Assembly: GCA_034509925.1 (NCBI GenBank)
Contig: CM067532.1
Coordinates: 4,172,142-4,236,141 of the forward strand
Source of the DNA: Hirudinaria manillensis
Lineage: Eukaryota > Annelida > Clitellata > Hirudinida > Hirudinidae
Direction of reading: 5' to 3'
DNA: 64,000 nt
A program made the position numbers and the translations under genes. Shown here one piece after another: positions 22,401 through 36,376 of the stretch (its first letter is position 1; the number at the start of each line of letters is the position of its first letter). The notes beneath the pieces are model-generated. The model saw only the letters and a program-made list of their open reading frames with translations, did no database searches and had not been told where the DNA came from.

Positions 22401-24275
22401 ACAAAGTGTAATACCAGCTTAATTTATTTCTCAAAGAACCTTGTGAGGGACGCCATCTACCGGAACTTCGCTTAAAGTGAGTTTTTTTCTTCTATTATGA
22501 GTTCAATTTTTTTTTGTCTCGTTAATAATAAAAGGAAAATAATCACTAACTTCTCACCTCAAGAATTTCTTCAATTGTATAATAAATCAGGAATATCACA
22601 AAAAATATTTCACAGGCCAGAACGAAATAATCCATCGTTGTAACATATCTCAGAAGTTTAACAGTTTGGAGACTCCAAGACGGAAAAACTCCTCCTGTGG
22701 GGGGAAGTTCTCCGGCCAGTCTAACAAAAATTCCAAGCGTGAATTATCCTTTATTTAAATAGTAATTAGATTATTAAGTACCTGATGATACAAAATAGAT
22801 TTATGTTGGCATTGTAAAGAGTGAATTCTATTATTACTGCCCGTGTGCCCCTGTCAATCCACAAATTATCAAACAAATTGTCAACCAGAAGGCTTGATTC
22901 CTCTAAAGACAATCCTAAATCTTGCGCGAAGCCACCGCCACCATATGTAGCTAATTGGCCACAGTAGCTGGAACTCTTCAGATAAGATTCATCGTGGTAT
23001 GTCCAACTACATTTTTAATGAAATCCATTTTTTGGAATCGATATATCACCTTCGAAAGGAAAAAACTTACGCAGTGCCATTTATTCCAAACGAGTGCTTG
23101 AATTCGTTATAAGAGGAATACGTATCGTAACATTCTTTAATCATTTCTTGAAAATTGTCTGGAATTATACAGGAATTGTTTCTCACTCTCAACTGTCTCA
23201 ATCGTGGAACTCCGAGCAATTTATTTTCATGCATGATGAATCCGTTTTCTTCGTCAGTTAAGTTGAAATCATTATACCACTTCTCTGGGTAAAGATTCGA
23301 TAAAAGAGGATTTTTTATAAACTGCAAATATTAAACATTATCTTTTAATCGTGTGGAAGTTTGAAAGGACACCGGAATTTGAGGCAGTACTAGCCAAAGT
23401 TAATAAACAACGTATTTATGCAAATTATTTATTTATGTATGCATATGGAAGGAGTACTCATTACCATATGTAATTTCACTTCAAAATTGATTTTAATACT
23501 ACCATTGTTATTACTGTTAAATAACGTATTAGATTCTGCATTACTTTCCACAAATCTTCAATTGATGTCATGGTTGTAAATGTGGGCCCATTGTCCTCCA
23601 CCTGAGCGTCCAAGAATAAATTAAATATCGCTTGGTTGTAGTAAAACATCGAGCTGCTCATCATTCCGAAGGCAACTTGAAAACGAAAATTTAGAACATC
23701 TCAAGAGCAGGTTTTCATTTTGCAAATGTTGAAATACGCACTGATACAAAGGACTGCCAAAAACAAAATATAAACAATTAGTTCCCTGAGAGTCGTCTTT
23801 ATTTTCAGATCAGCTTCATTATTTGTAATTGTGTCTTTGGTTGCCCAAAAACCTAGAATTTCAAAATTAAAATCGTTTAATTACAGGCGCTTAATGATAA
23901 AGTGGTATTAATCACACTGTGACAGTGGGATGCTCAGAAATTAATGTTTCATTGTTGAGTTGTGTCATTATTAAAATTATGAACAGCAAGAATTTATTAA
24001 AATGTTAATGGATTCAGCATTACAATCAAATCCTTTTCAAAACATAGGATAAAAATAAGTAATGCAAAGATAAACAATAATTATAAACAGAATAGTTTAC
24101 AGCGATTCAACGTCTATAAAAATATAAAAGGCGTTTAAGAAGTCAGTTTAATTTCAGTTGTAATCGTATCGTATCGAATGTAATAAACCTCACTTTTTAA
24201 TAAGTTTCCGATTTTAGTCATTGTTTTTTGTGGGGGAGGTTTGCTTTCGTATATTTCATTCTCCTGTTCTTCCAT
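19406..24275 (-). CDS. PKD2: Polycystin-2 (TRPP cation channel)
   Basis: Ca2+-permeable TRP-family channel of cilia and ER. Twelve exons: 24194-24275, 23742-23852, 23545-23675, 23071-23321, 22782-23006, 22558-22720, 21125-21361, 20775-20956, 20487-20706, 20275-20408, 20095-20212 and 19406-19579; 675 codons plus stop with all phases consistent. Visible: S1 ([16 protein letters not shown]); the polycystin (TOP) domain with [14 protein letters not shown] and the paired Cys NNSC..........[19 protein letters not shown] and [18 protein letters not shown]2-S5; the pore with selectivity filter LGD (about 469-471); S6 with [23 protein letters not shown]; two EF-hand loops ([12 protein letters not shown] and [12 protein letters not shown]); and a C-terminal coiled coil ([15 protein letters not shown]). 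The N-terminal cytosolic part is only about 45 residues, far shorter than in human PKD2 (968 aa). The intron after exon 9 has a GC donor. Confidence 0.95.
21362..22557. other. Large PKD2 intron with unclassified frames
   Basis: This 1.2 kb intron holds a 72-codon minus-strand frame at 21608-21826 rich in Cys ([17 protein letters not shown]) and a short Leu-rich stretch near 21410-21450. Neither is needed: the exons on both sides join directly and in frame (EEILE|IKLHKL). The higher-GC middle part may be old transposon sequence; I recognise no family. Confidence 0.35.
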
Positions 24276-26016
24276 GATTTAATATAAAGTCCTTTCAGCT
24301 CAACTACTTTAACAAGTATGAACTTATAAAAACCCCTTTAACCTGGTAATACAAAGTTAGGTTATTTTAACCGTTTCAGTGGATATAAATTTATAATATA
24401 ATCTTTTTTTTTAAATATCTTTTGATTTTTAAAATTGTCTCCGTATCGCTGAGGTTACAGAATTTATATTATTAAATCACTCAATGGAATCGAAACACTT
24501 CCTTTAGTGCAAATGGCAGATATCAAACTATTTTTAAGCCATAATGCATGCTTTATTAATAAACCTGTATTGGAAGCAATCCAAGCACCATGACTACTTC
24601 CAAACAATCAATGTGATTATGCGATAATATTGAAATATTGATAATGTTTTCATTGATTTTCATAGTCATTTACGTACATGATGGAAAGTTCAATATTTCA
24701 ACGATACCCCTTTGCTTAAGTAGGTTTCCGGGAGAAAACTCCATAAACCCGATAACTCGCTAAATATAGCTCACTCAATGTTATTTGCTGTCTTTTTATC
24801 GTAGACAAAACATCATTTGAGCTCTTGAAAACTATTTGAGTCATTTGAAAACCATTTGAGCCATTTGAAAACCATTAGGGCATTCTTTCTTATGATCAAT
24901 AAAAGCATGAAATTGTTGATGAGGTCATATATTGGCTTGGCCCTTCATTCAAGACATTCGCGGACTTGGTCATGCAGCCCTCTCCAAGTCGCATGCTCTC
25001 TGATTTTTTACATAAATCATTATTTTTTTTTTATATAATATTTTGCATCAGTCTGTAAAATTCTGCATTGCTTTCCACAAATCTCGCAAGAACATATGTG
25101 CAAATAATTAGCAATTTCATGAGGAGAAAAGTAGATTTTATTGAACATTTTCTTTTAAGCTAATTCTTTTCTTTTGTTCTTTAGTCTCAATTCGATTCAA
25201 AAAACTTATATTGTTGACAATATAGCCCAGCTGTGAGTTCATTACGGATGGATTATAAATTCAATGGAAACATAATACCGAATACCGAATTGTTTGGGCA
25301 TCTAGTTATGTCAATAAAACAACTGACCATTGATATTAGTAATAATTCGCGCCAATCAAACATTTCCCTTGAGACGCAATTTGTTAGTAGAATGCGTTGG
25401 TAGTTCCACCTACACTTTTTATGAAATCATTAGACAATTTGAGGAGTGGGCGCATTTAGCAGCACTGCGAGGACTGAATGATCAACTGTGAAAATCTAGC
25501 TAGGTAATTGTTAAATTAATTTAACTTCACTTATAACGCGATTAAAACAAAAAAAGTAAATGCTCCAGATTATATATATTTATATTGTGCAATAAAATTA
25601 AAGAGGTGCAGCAACCGTCGTAATAAAAAGGTCTTTAGTGGAGAAGCAAAAAAATTCGCAAGCAAGGATTCTCCTACACGTTGAATCTTGAACTTTGGAA
25701 ATCTATTTTTTAATAATGTTCAATAAAAAAATTTAATAAATAAAATTGAAATCAAAAATATAAATTAAAAACTTTAGCCTCATTTAATGTAGTTTAACTT
25801 AGTGTTAAATGATTGGAAGTTTACTTATATTCATCATATGTTTGGTGTGACTCAAAACTATGTGCTTGGGTTTTTAATTTTAGATTTGTTTCGGGATATT
25901 AAAGTATGTGGAAAGTTTTTAAGCAAATATTGGATAACGGCGAATTACGCGACGTGTAACACGGACGGATATTCATATTTGACATTACTTGTACATTTTC
26001 TTTTCACAGCACGGAA
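24276..26016. other. Intergenic space between divergent PKD2 and INPP5F
   Basis: About 1.7 kb of AT-rich DNA between the two start codons. Around 24830-24870 a short unit (ccatttgaaaacc) occurs in two or three imperfect tandem copies. No other gene or element was found. Both promoters should lie here. Confidence 0.4.
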
Positions 26017-29000
26017 ATGATTGAACTAATAGAGGACGATCTGTACTACATTTTGAAATCAAGCAAGAGTAGTCTTTGGTGTAGCAAGATTGATGGCTCA
26101 TTTTCTGTGCATAAATGTTTGAATACAAATTGATTTTGCACTGCATGTAGAAAATAGTATGTAATATTAGACCATTCATTAAATTTTTTAGCTGATGACA
26201 TAATGAAGGCTAGAAATCCAATTTGTTTGGGAGTTGTGCATGCTTTGATAGGAAAGTTTAGAATGGGAACTGGTAAGTTTAATATTATTAAGACATAATT
26301 GGTGATGTTTTGCACCTGTTCTAAACCTTCATGAAATGAATAGACTTTTCTTCTTTGCATTGCTATTATCTTATTTCAGAGGGTGGGTGAGATTTAGTAA
26401 CAAGTTATTTAAGGCTTTAATGGCAGGAATGATGTTGGAAGGGTCTACTAAATACTGTTGATTGTTAACTGTTATATCAAGTTTCATATTGTTCAGTTTC
26501 AAGTTAAGTGTTAACTATCATGCATTAATGAGTTGTAAGGTGGGATGGATAGCCCTAAAGAGCATGGAGAAGCTAGATAATATATATTCAAATATAAGCT
26601 GTAAATGCAATAATTTGAATCAATGCTTGGCTTTGATTAGGTTTAAACCAGCTAACCTGATTAATGTTCATAATTTATTTTCATAATAAATTTGTATAAC
26701 AGTCCACAATTATTCAATGTTGAATATCCTATGAATATTAAGCATGGTGTAAAACTGGATTACTTTTTTATTTTTTTATTTTTTTTGAATCGTCTTTTGT
26801 TCTCACTATTTCATTATGTTGTGCTCGGTCGTGTCTATGCTAATGTGCGTCGGCAGTGCCTTGACATCCTAAGACTTGGATAAAAAAGGCACTTAAAATA
26901 TTTGCAGAATTGAATTGAACTTACTTAAGTAGCTTAAATTTAATTTCTTTAATACTTTTCATCTATTTGTTTCAATCACAGAATAAAATTTGAAAAAGTT
27001 TTCAGACACTATTTTTTTTATTGTAACAAGAGTTTTTCTACTTGAACTAATAGATGGAGATTGGAAGCTATTGTTAGTGAACAAAGTTCAGAAAGTTGGG
27101 TTGTTACCTCCTAGAAATTCACAATGTTTCAAAATAGTACAGATTCTTGTGCTAACACTGAATCCTGATGAACATTTTGACAAAGAACAAGAGATTGAAG
27201 TATGAAAATCTTGATTTCAATTTTGACATAAATTTAAAATTTTTTATTGCCTCTTGAATGCTTCATCAGGCATGCCCTAAACACAGAATATCTTCTGATA
27301 ACCCAAAAATGATTTTGTCTAACAATTTCATCGGCATGAAAAATCCACTCCAAAAGAAATGGAATCAATTCATGCACGCTGCCGAAAGCATTAAACCCAA
27401 AAAGGTATTTTGAAAGCTTTTTAAAATGCTTGTTACATTACATATGGGCATTCTGATTCTAGTTGTAAGCTGGCAGTTGTTTTGGGAAGAATTCTTAAAA
27501 TGTATTAATTCTTAAAATTTTATTCCACAAAACTGAATTTTAAATATTATTAAGTGGGGATAGGATCTCAAAATAATTGCAACTTTGAAAAAAGGTTATA
27601 GCTAGACAGAATAGACAATAAAATTATTGTTGATGTTACTTTGTGGTGGGTATTGTATTAGTCTTTATAATTTACATTCAAGAAAAAAACACAAGCTGCT
27701 CTGCATAAGATAAGCCTCAAGTATTTATTAAGCAGCCACTAGGGTCAAAGTCACATATTAAGGCAGGAAATGGTGCTCAAGTTCATTATTTTGGTTTGCA
27801 GTGCATTTGGTGGACACTCTGGAAAGGGAGAATAGACTAATCAGAGTATTAATGAAGATACATTGAAGTTTTAAACAATGATATTGCATATGCAAGTTAT
27901 CCATTAGTTAGATTTACCACTTAATTAAATCTATTTGACTTTGAGGCAGCTTTAATTGTTTGCTTTGTTAATTACAGCGATGGTCAGTGTTAAGTAACAT
28001 TTATTGATTTGAATTTACAACTAAGTAAACCTAATTTAAAATTTATTATTCAGCTTGCCTCAAAACTTTCTCCTATAACACAATTTATTTCTGGGACTGC
28101 TGGAAATGTGCCAAATCCATGTCAGGTACATTTGGTGAAGATTCAATTTGAGAATGTTGTAATTTCAATGTTTCTTTCATTGCTTGAATAATAATTATTT
28201 TAATAGAAGGATTCAAAAGAAAAAGAAAAGTTTGAAAGAAGAGTTACGGAGGTAAACATGATAATTCTATTTTGTGTCACTAATTGTTTATATGATGATT
28301 TAGAAGTCTAAATGTAAATGAATTGTAATGTTAGGAACTCCATAGAATGTTCAACGAAGCCGAGTCGTTTTACTTTACTTTGGATTGTGCCAATTTGACA
28401 AGCAATATTCAGGCCATGCAAGAAAAAATTGGAAAGAATGAATTTAATGGAAATTCATGGAAGCTTGCTGATGATCGCTTTTTTTGGAATAAGCACATGT
28501 TAAATGAACTCATTAAGTTATCTGAAGTGAGTGACATTTCTTTGGATGTTGGATATTTACGATGTAGACTATATATAATCACCAAGATAAGATTAAATAT
28601 TAATATGAAATTAAATACTTATGTGTATTAGGGTGGCCCATATTTCACATAGAAAATTTTTTTCAATAATATAAAGTCTGAACCTCTCAAACCATTCCAT
28701 TTCATTTAAAGAAATTATTTGCAGACATTAAAAATATTAATATTTAGAGGTAAGCTCAATGATGCCAAAGTTCACTTATATTAGAACATGGAGACCATAT
28801 TTTAATGTCTGAAGTCAGTCAAAATGATCATAGATTCCACAATCAACACTAATTCCAACTACTAAAATCATTTCTTATTTATATAAATAACCAAATATAT
28901 GAACAATGTACATGTTTAGACACTTTAACTATTTTTCTCTAGTTAATTAAGCACTGAGGTAGATGTCTTCATAGTTTTGAAAGATTGCCTGACTTTGTTC

Positions 29001-32000
29001 ATTAACTTGTAAAGCTTAAAATAGTCTTGAAATGCATCCAACCGGACTTGATAATGATGCAGCAGAAGATACTTAATGATTTTGTCCTAAAGAGAAGCAG
29101 AAATCTCTTTCCCATTGTGAACATTCTAAATGGATTTCTGGTCGCAGATCTGGACATGGAGGTTGCAGTCAAGTCCAGTTGGATGCATTTCAAAGGTACA
29201 TCTTCTCCCCACTGTTTTGATAAAATTTTGAAAATTTCACTCTTCATGATGGAATCCACTCCTGGAACGAAAAGACTAGAAAGGATAAAATCTACTGATA
29301 AATACCAAAGTTGCAATCTTGGCTGCAGTTCTGATATCCTGTCAGGCATGGAGTTGTTGAATGGGTTTTAGATCATTTCTAGCTATTTTCAAAGCAAGAG
29401 GAGCCAAGAATACATACAGTTTTGTAATAAATATGTTCACATGTAGGTGATCATACAGTGACTCTTCCAGGAGTTCAAAAATTCTTTTAATTTTGTGGCT
29501 TTTTTCCCAAAAAGATAAGCAGTGATTTGAGCAACCCATGATAATCATCCTGTGGCTGATCTTGCAGCTGCTGTTCACAGAAAGCAATAATTTCATGTTT
29601 GACATCAGAAAGGATAGATCATCATTGAAGGAGGTTTTGCAAAGATTGGTATGTCAAGGGCATGATTGGGTCATAAACATGCACCAAAAATAGCTGTCAA
29701 AACAAGGAAAAGTAGATTTTTAATTTTAATATTTACTAAAGAAAATTATAAAACTTCTAATCAAATATGTAAAATTGTTCTTTTTTTTCTTGGGCAATTA
29801 CATTTATCTTTATTAATGTTGTTAGTTCTATTAAAGCAATCAGAAGTAGGCAAGTCTAGTTTTTGCTTGACTTGATCTTGAGAAACTATAAAGTTTGTTA
29901 AGCTATCTCTAAATATTTTTATTCCTGCTCACACTTGGCCAGAATTATTTTTGCATATTTGAAACTTATGGACTGGAGGTTCAGAGATTAGCAAAGGTTA
30001 AACTTCAAAAATATGAGCCTCCCTCGTGTATTCGATGTAGAGTGGTCCACATTTGCAGGGAAAATTTTTTTAGTCAATTTCTGTGCACACAGACTCTTTT
30101 ATTTTCTCTTTTTTAATATGCAGTCACTGTGTAAATAAAGGTTTTTATTAGCTTAACGTTGAGGTTAATTGGAGTGGGCAAACATTGTGATTTGAGGTCC
30201 ACTACAGTTATACTCAGAACTTATGGAGTGTTGAAAACTTAATGTGTTGGGACAGACCCCTTGAATGGATAAATTTGGAAACCAAAAATAGGGTAATTCA
30301 TGAGAAGTGAAAATATTAATCAGTGAAAAACTAAAAATAGGCAATAATTTTATTTTTGCAACTGTTTAATCTATATTTCAATTTAAAAAATATTAATGGA
30401 AAAAGCCACTGCTGCAGCAATTTAGATCTGTGGTTGGCTTCTTTTTGCAGTCTTTTTACCATCAAAATTTTGCATTTGCCACAAGAAGATTATGAAGAAA
30501 TTATTTAATTGTGCCTTTTAATTTTGGATTTTCCACTAATAGTCACTGCAAAGGCTAAGAAGCATCACTTTTGTCTGGAGATTATCATATGATCAAGTGG
30601 GTGGTAAAGTCATCTGCTTATTCACATATTCAGAATAGAATTCAAACTGACTGCAAAAGAGCATAAAAGCTCATTTAAATTTTGCTAACCAGACCTATTT
30701 ATCAGCATGGATTGCATATCCTAAAGCAAGCAATGCCCTACTTTCAATACTGCACTAAAAAATAGATAAATATTTCAAGATCACCAGAATTAACAGGTCT
30801 CTATAGAAAAAGTTGTTCACTGTAACATTATCAAAGAAGGTTTCTCATGTTGAAAAGGGTTAATGTGATTGTCAGTGATTCAAGTGGAATAGGACTAAAC
30901 AATAAAGTGCCCATTTGGAGATTCTAAAATTTTACAAAGGAACACTGATGACACATGAACCTTAGGGTGGCTCATATATTTATTTTTCTAAACAAAATGA
31001 AGGATCATCTGATGACTACTTGCACAACTTTGTATAATGTTTGTCAACAGAAAATAGAGTGAAACAGAATCAACAGTGTCAACAGAAAATTAAATTCACT
31101 TAATTGAGAGGTAGTTATTGAGGTTTGAAGATGAAATGCACGATTTGAAACGAGAAAGTGTGGAGAGTTAATAGTGTCAAACAGTAGAGAGTTCCAGGGT
31201 TTGATAATTTGTTTGATGAAGAAATGCTGCCTGTGACTGGTGGAACATTTCTCTTGGCATAAGCAAAGGGGGTGAGCATGGGTTCTGGATGCTAAAAACA
31301 TAGGGAATTGTGGAATGCTACATTATTTTATAGTATAGGCATACATCATAGATGAGGCATCGATGTTTGATGTGCAAAATCTTTTAATTTTCTTTTTTAG
31401 AGCTTGTCCAATATATAAATGCATAGACAAACATGAGCAAATTTTTTAAAAAATGTAACATAATTTAGAGCTTTTAACATTTTACATTTAACAAGACATA
31501 CTTTTTCATTCTTACTTTGCCACAATCATTCTTGCAAACGCCTTCTGATGTGTGGAATGAAGATTCAAGAATTTTAGATAACTGAAATCTTTCACTTATT
31601 TACTGTGATTGGATCAACAGAAGAAGGTGTAAAATTACTTCAATACAATTTGAATTCCTACTTCATGTTTCCTTCTGAACCAGCATTTCTTGACTCAATT
31701 TAGTACCAGAAAGTTATCAGCAGGACATTTCATGGAAACGGCTCAACATTACCACTTTCTAGTACTAGTTATTGTTACAAATACAGGATTATTATTATAA
31801 TTATTTTTAAAAATTACAGAGATAAACAATACTAAGTTAAAGATTGTATGCTTTGCAATATCCAAACATCATTTGGATTGTTCGATTTTTTTACATACCT
31901 TCTAAATTTGAAAAAATGCTGCTGGGAGAACAAAAAATTTTGTTAAGACACTGTGATGAACCTATTTTAAAATGTTGTAATTATTCAATGATATTAATTG

Positions 32001-35000
32001 ACTATATCTCGTTTATTGTTGAAAAAGATCATGAATTAAAGTTTGGCACTGAGTTGTATGTGGCATAATTTATAGTGTTAAAACTTCATGTTGATTGGGT
32101 AACCACTAAATAATACTTATAATACTTCAAAATTTGCATTGACATTGCATTCCAAAAGAAACTGTAAAAACATAACAGAATAAAGAACCATAAAAGAATT
32201 AAAACCTGTGTATTAAATTGTGAAAAAATGTTTGGACCACTTTAGTATACATATACTCTTGTGTAAATCTTGTCTCTGAATGTTTGAAATCTTTTAGCAT
32301 AATGAATTGGCAAATGAATGGATTCTTCCAATGATTCAAGGCTACATGCAAATTGAGGAATGTCCCATTAAATTTGAAGATGAAGAAGACGTTGCTGAAA
32401 TACCGTTGAGTGAAAATTTATTAAAAATTAAAATGTGCATCATTTCTAGGAGATCAAGATACAGAACAGGTGAAATACTGCAAGTTATTAAGTACAAAAG
32501 CTTGCTATGTATTTGTTGTAATTTCTGTTGTAATTTGTTGTCTTCTGATAAACTGATTTATATTATTTTATATTACTTAGATTATTTAGAATTGCTCTGC
32601 AGCAGTGCTAGTTGGGTTTTGCTACAACTTCCAGCAAGCTATCGTCTAAGTCAAATTGCTTATCAGAACAATTTATGTCCTTTAAGTGTATCACGAGTGT
32701 TACTAGAATAAGGCAATATAGCACAAAACTAAAAGCTATGTTTTAATTGTAATACTAATAACAATATGAGTAAAAATATAATTGAGTAGCAGAGTGCTGC
32801 ATAGATTCATGTTAATTAATTAAGTTTTTGTTAGCATCAGTTTCTCAGTTAAATATGTAATTATGAGACATAGGAAATGAGAAGCATTACTATTTACTGG
32901 ATGCATACAAAGAATCTATTATTGCCAGTAAATTTTATAGTATCTTCATAAGATCTTCATACTAACTCCTGAGTTCCATGTTGCACTTGACTCGCGTTAA
33001 CGTCATCGACGGCAATCATCCATGTTATCACTTTCCTTCAACGTTCCACCCTTGACCCTTTCAACATTATATTTTGGAATGATTTATTTTTAGGCACCAG
33101 ATACAAAAGAAGAGGTGTTGATGGTGAAGGCCATACAGCAAACTTTGTTGAGACTGAACAGGCAAAACTTTGGCTTTGATAATTTATGTGATAGCAAAGA
33201 CTTTATATTATAACATTTCCATTGAAATCATTGAAGATTTAAAAAGCAAACAATTTACATCTCAGATTTTGGAGTTTGCTAATCACGTGGTTTCCTTTAC
33301 TCAAATCAGAGGCTCAATTCCTTTATATTGGAGTCAGTCAGGAATGAAGTACAGACCTATTCCAAAAATTGAAAAAGGTTAAAATCTATTTTCAAGTCCA
33401 TTTAATAGAATACAAAATGTACACAACCATAGAAATATGTGTTTAATATTTTATGCATAATGGCTTCTTTTGTTTTCTTTAAATGCATTTAGCCATTTGT
33501 TGATAACTTTTGTTAATATTAATTAATTATAGGATAGAGAAATATCTTTGACTGAAAATTGATTGCAGCTTCATTGATATTTATACAAATAATGTTACTA
33601 GGACATATTTATGATGCCCACTCTTAATTTATGTAATTGCAAATATTTAATTATTATTTTCTTATTTGATTTATTTTGAAGATAAATTTTTAAAACATTT
33701 TATTTTACAGACTTTGAACAAAACCATAAAGCCTTCTCAAAGCATTTACATTCTGTCATGGATAGTTATGGGGATGTCAAAATTGTCAGTTTAATTGATC
33801 AGGTTGGTCAATTACAGCTTCAATTATTAAAAAAAAACTATAATTTGCTCTAAATCACCCTAGTTTGAGTAAATATTGATGATTAATGATATTTATTTTG
33901 TAATCATTTTTCTGTAATCGTTGCTGTCAATTTGATATCATAGAATAAAATGTTTATTTTAGCAAAGTTCAACTTTTTCTTAAACTAAACTAATTTATAA
34001 TCATTTTGTTTGCTAGGATGGTAAAGAAAAAAACATTGGAGATGTTTTCTTGCAACACGTCATCTCATTTAACCATCCAAACATTTCTTACATAGCATTC
34101 GATTTTCATGAATATTGGTGGGTCAAAAATTATTTGCATTATGTGACATGATTTTAACCATTTCATTTCTTTGCTCAAGTCAAGGCATGAAGTTTGAAAA
34201 TGTTAGTATCTTGACAGAAAATGTTTTGAACATTATTCAAGACATGAAATACTGTTGGTTAGTTGATGCATTTGCAAATTATCAGCAAAATGATGATTAT
34301 TTCATCTCTGAAATATGATTTTGAAACATAAAGGGTCGATAAAAACGGATTGATTTGCAAGCAAAGCGGAGTTTTTAGAGTCAATTGCATCGATTGTTTG
34401 GACAGAACAAACATTGTTCAGTCGGCCTTTGCTAGGATTGTTCTCGAAATTCAAGTTAGAAAAATTGTTGTAAACATGGGTTAAAAGAAGCCAATACTGA
34501 TGCTAAATTTATTTTGTAGTTCCGAAAACTTGGTTTATTATCTCCAGAGAGACAACTTAGTGGAAACTACAAATCCATTCATCAGCAAATGTGGGCAAAC
34601 AATGGAGATGTTATTAGCAGGCAATATGCTGGCACTGCAGCTCTTAAGGTTAATTATTGAAGTTTTGATGTTAAATATAATAATTTTGAATATTTGGGTC
34701 TATACAGAAAATTATTTTACTTGATGTTGTATTTGTAAACAGTCCTGTCCACTGTATTTGGTGAATATTAGCCAATTTAACCTGCTTGAAATATGCTTCA
34801 ACAAACAATTCTTAGGCCACAATAATAACTTGTATTTGAAAACATGCCAAAGTAAACAATAGCTCCAGAAACTAACAGCTTAAAGAATCCATATTCCAAC
34901 CATACTTGAAAACTCACTCAAACTCAGACACCCACCTGTATTGAAACCAAAGTAAATGTATGAAATCAAAACTTGTGCTTCTTTTGAGCAGCCACAAAAC

Positions 35001-36345
35001 TTATTGACCAAAACATTATTTATTACAAAAAAAGCTTTAAGATAGCTCAAAATGTTGCTGTGGCATTAAACAAACATATATGTATGTGTCACATACATCA
35101 CAATCACAGATTTTGGCTTGGAAAGCCCTCAGGGCTCATCAAAACTTTGAGGTATCCTGGAAAGGTAATAAAGATCACCAGAAAATAAGTGATGAAATGT
35201 TGAGATAAGGCAATTTTTATGAACAGAGCATTAACTATTAGAATATTCTCCAAAGCATTCAAAGAAGGCAAGAATAACCTGAGTCAAGAAATCTCTTGTT
35301 ATTGTTTAATAATATAATTTAATAAAATTGAGTAACAGTAGTAACAACTACTATGGTTATCTTATCTGTTAAACTTGGCAAGTCGAGTTACAGATGCATT
35401 CTGAAAAATTAATATAGTTCAATACAGTGTTTCATTTCTTTCAAAATTGTTAACATTAAAAGTATGTAGTGATACATTATTTTCAGGGGGATTACACAAG
35501 AACTGGAGAGAGAAAATTGACTGGCATGATGAGAGATGGTGTTAATTCAGCTAATAGGTGACAATTTTTTTTATGGAATAATCAATATTAGTACAGCATA
35601 CCACTGATATTCATCCACAAACAATTTTATATTATTATTAAAATGTATCTAAATTTAACATATATTTTATATTTTATGATTTAAGTACAACTGGCAAAAC
35701 CATCTAAAACTACCATATGAATATTCAGTTGTATCTGTCAAGATGATTGGTAGCAGTGTTGGCAATATTTGAACTGTTTAGTTGGCAGTCATCAGTCTAA
35801 TTCTTGGGTTAGGTTTCTAATTAATACTAATGGGGTCATTTTTGATGGTTTTGCAATGTAACTTAACTTAGTAACTTAGTAAGTGAACTAAGTCAGTGTA
35901 CTTAAGTAAATACAAACTGTAAGTTTTTGGGTTGAATGGTTATATTGTTTCTACAATATAAACATTTTAATTTTGTATTTTGTAGAAGTGCATATTTTAT
36001 TTAAAGCAAAATGTGATAATTTTTGTTTTTATCAGTATCTTGAAATCTGATGAATAATGTCGAGCAATGATTTAGTCTCTTGTCTTCTGGCTATGCTTTC
36101 TCTGCTTTTTATTTACTTTAATTATTGAGAAACTGCTTTTATATATGTTCTATCCAGTTAGCAAAGGCAAAGCAAGTTCACAAAAGGGTAATTCATAGCA
36201 CATATTTTGTAAATATTAAAAATAAATGTTTACAATTTCAATATCTTTTTGGTCAATTTCCTTTAGGGTCCAGATCCAGAGTATGAATGCTGCCATTTAA
36301 ATACCCCTGCACTACTGCTGATATGCAGTCGTCATAATTGTTATC

Positions 36346-36376
<31 letters not shown>

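Noticed and set aside
26462-26883. Two plus-strand frames in INPP5F intron 2
   Set aside because: INPP5F exons 2 and 3 join in phase without them and the translations are typical AT-rich noise.
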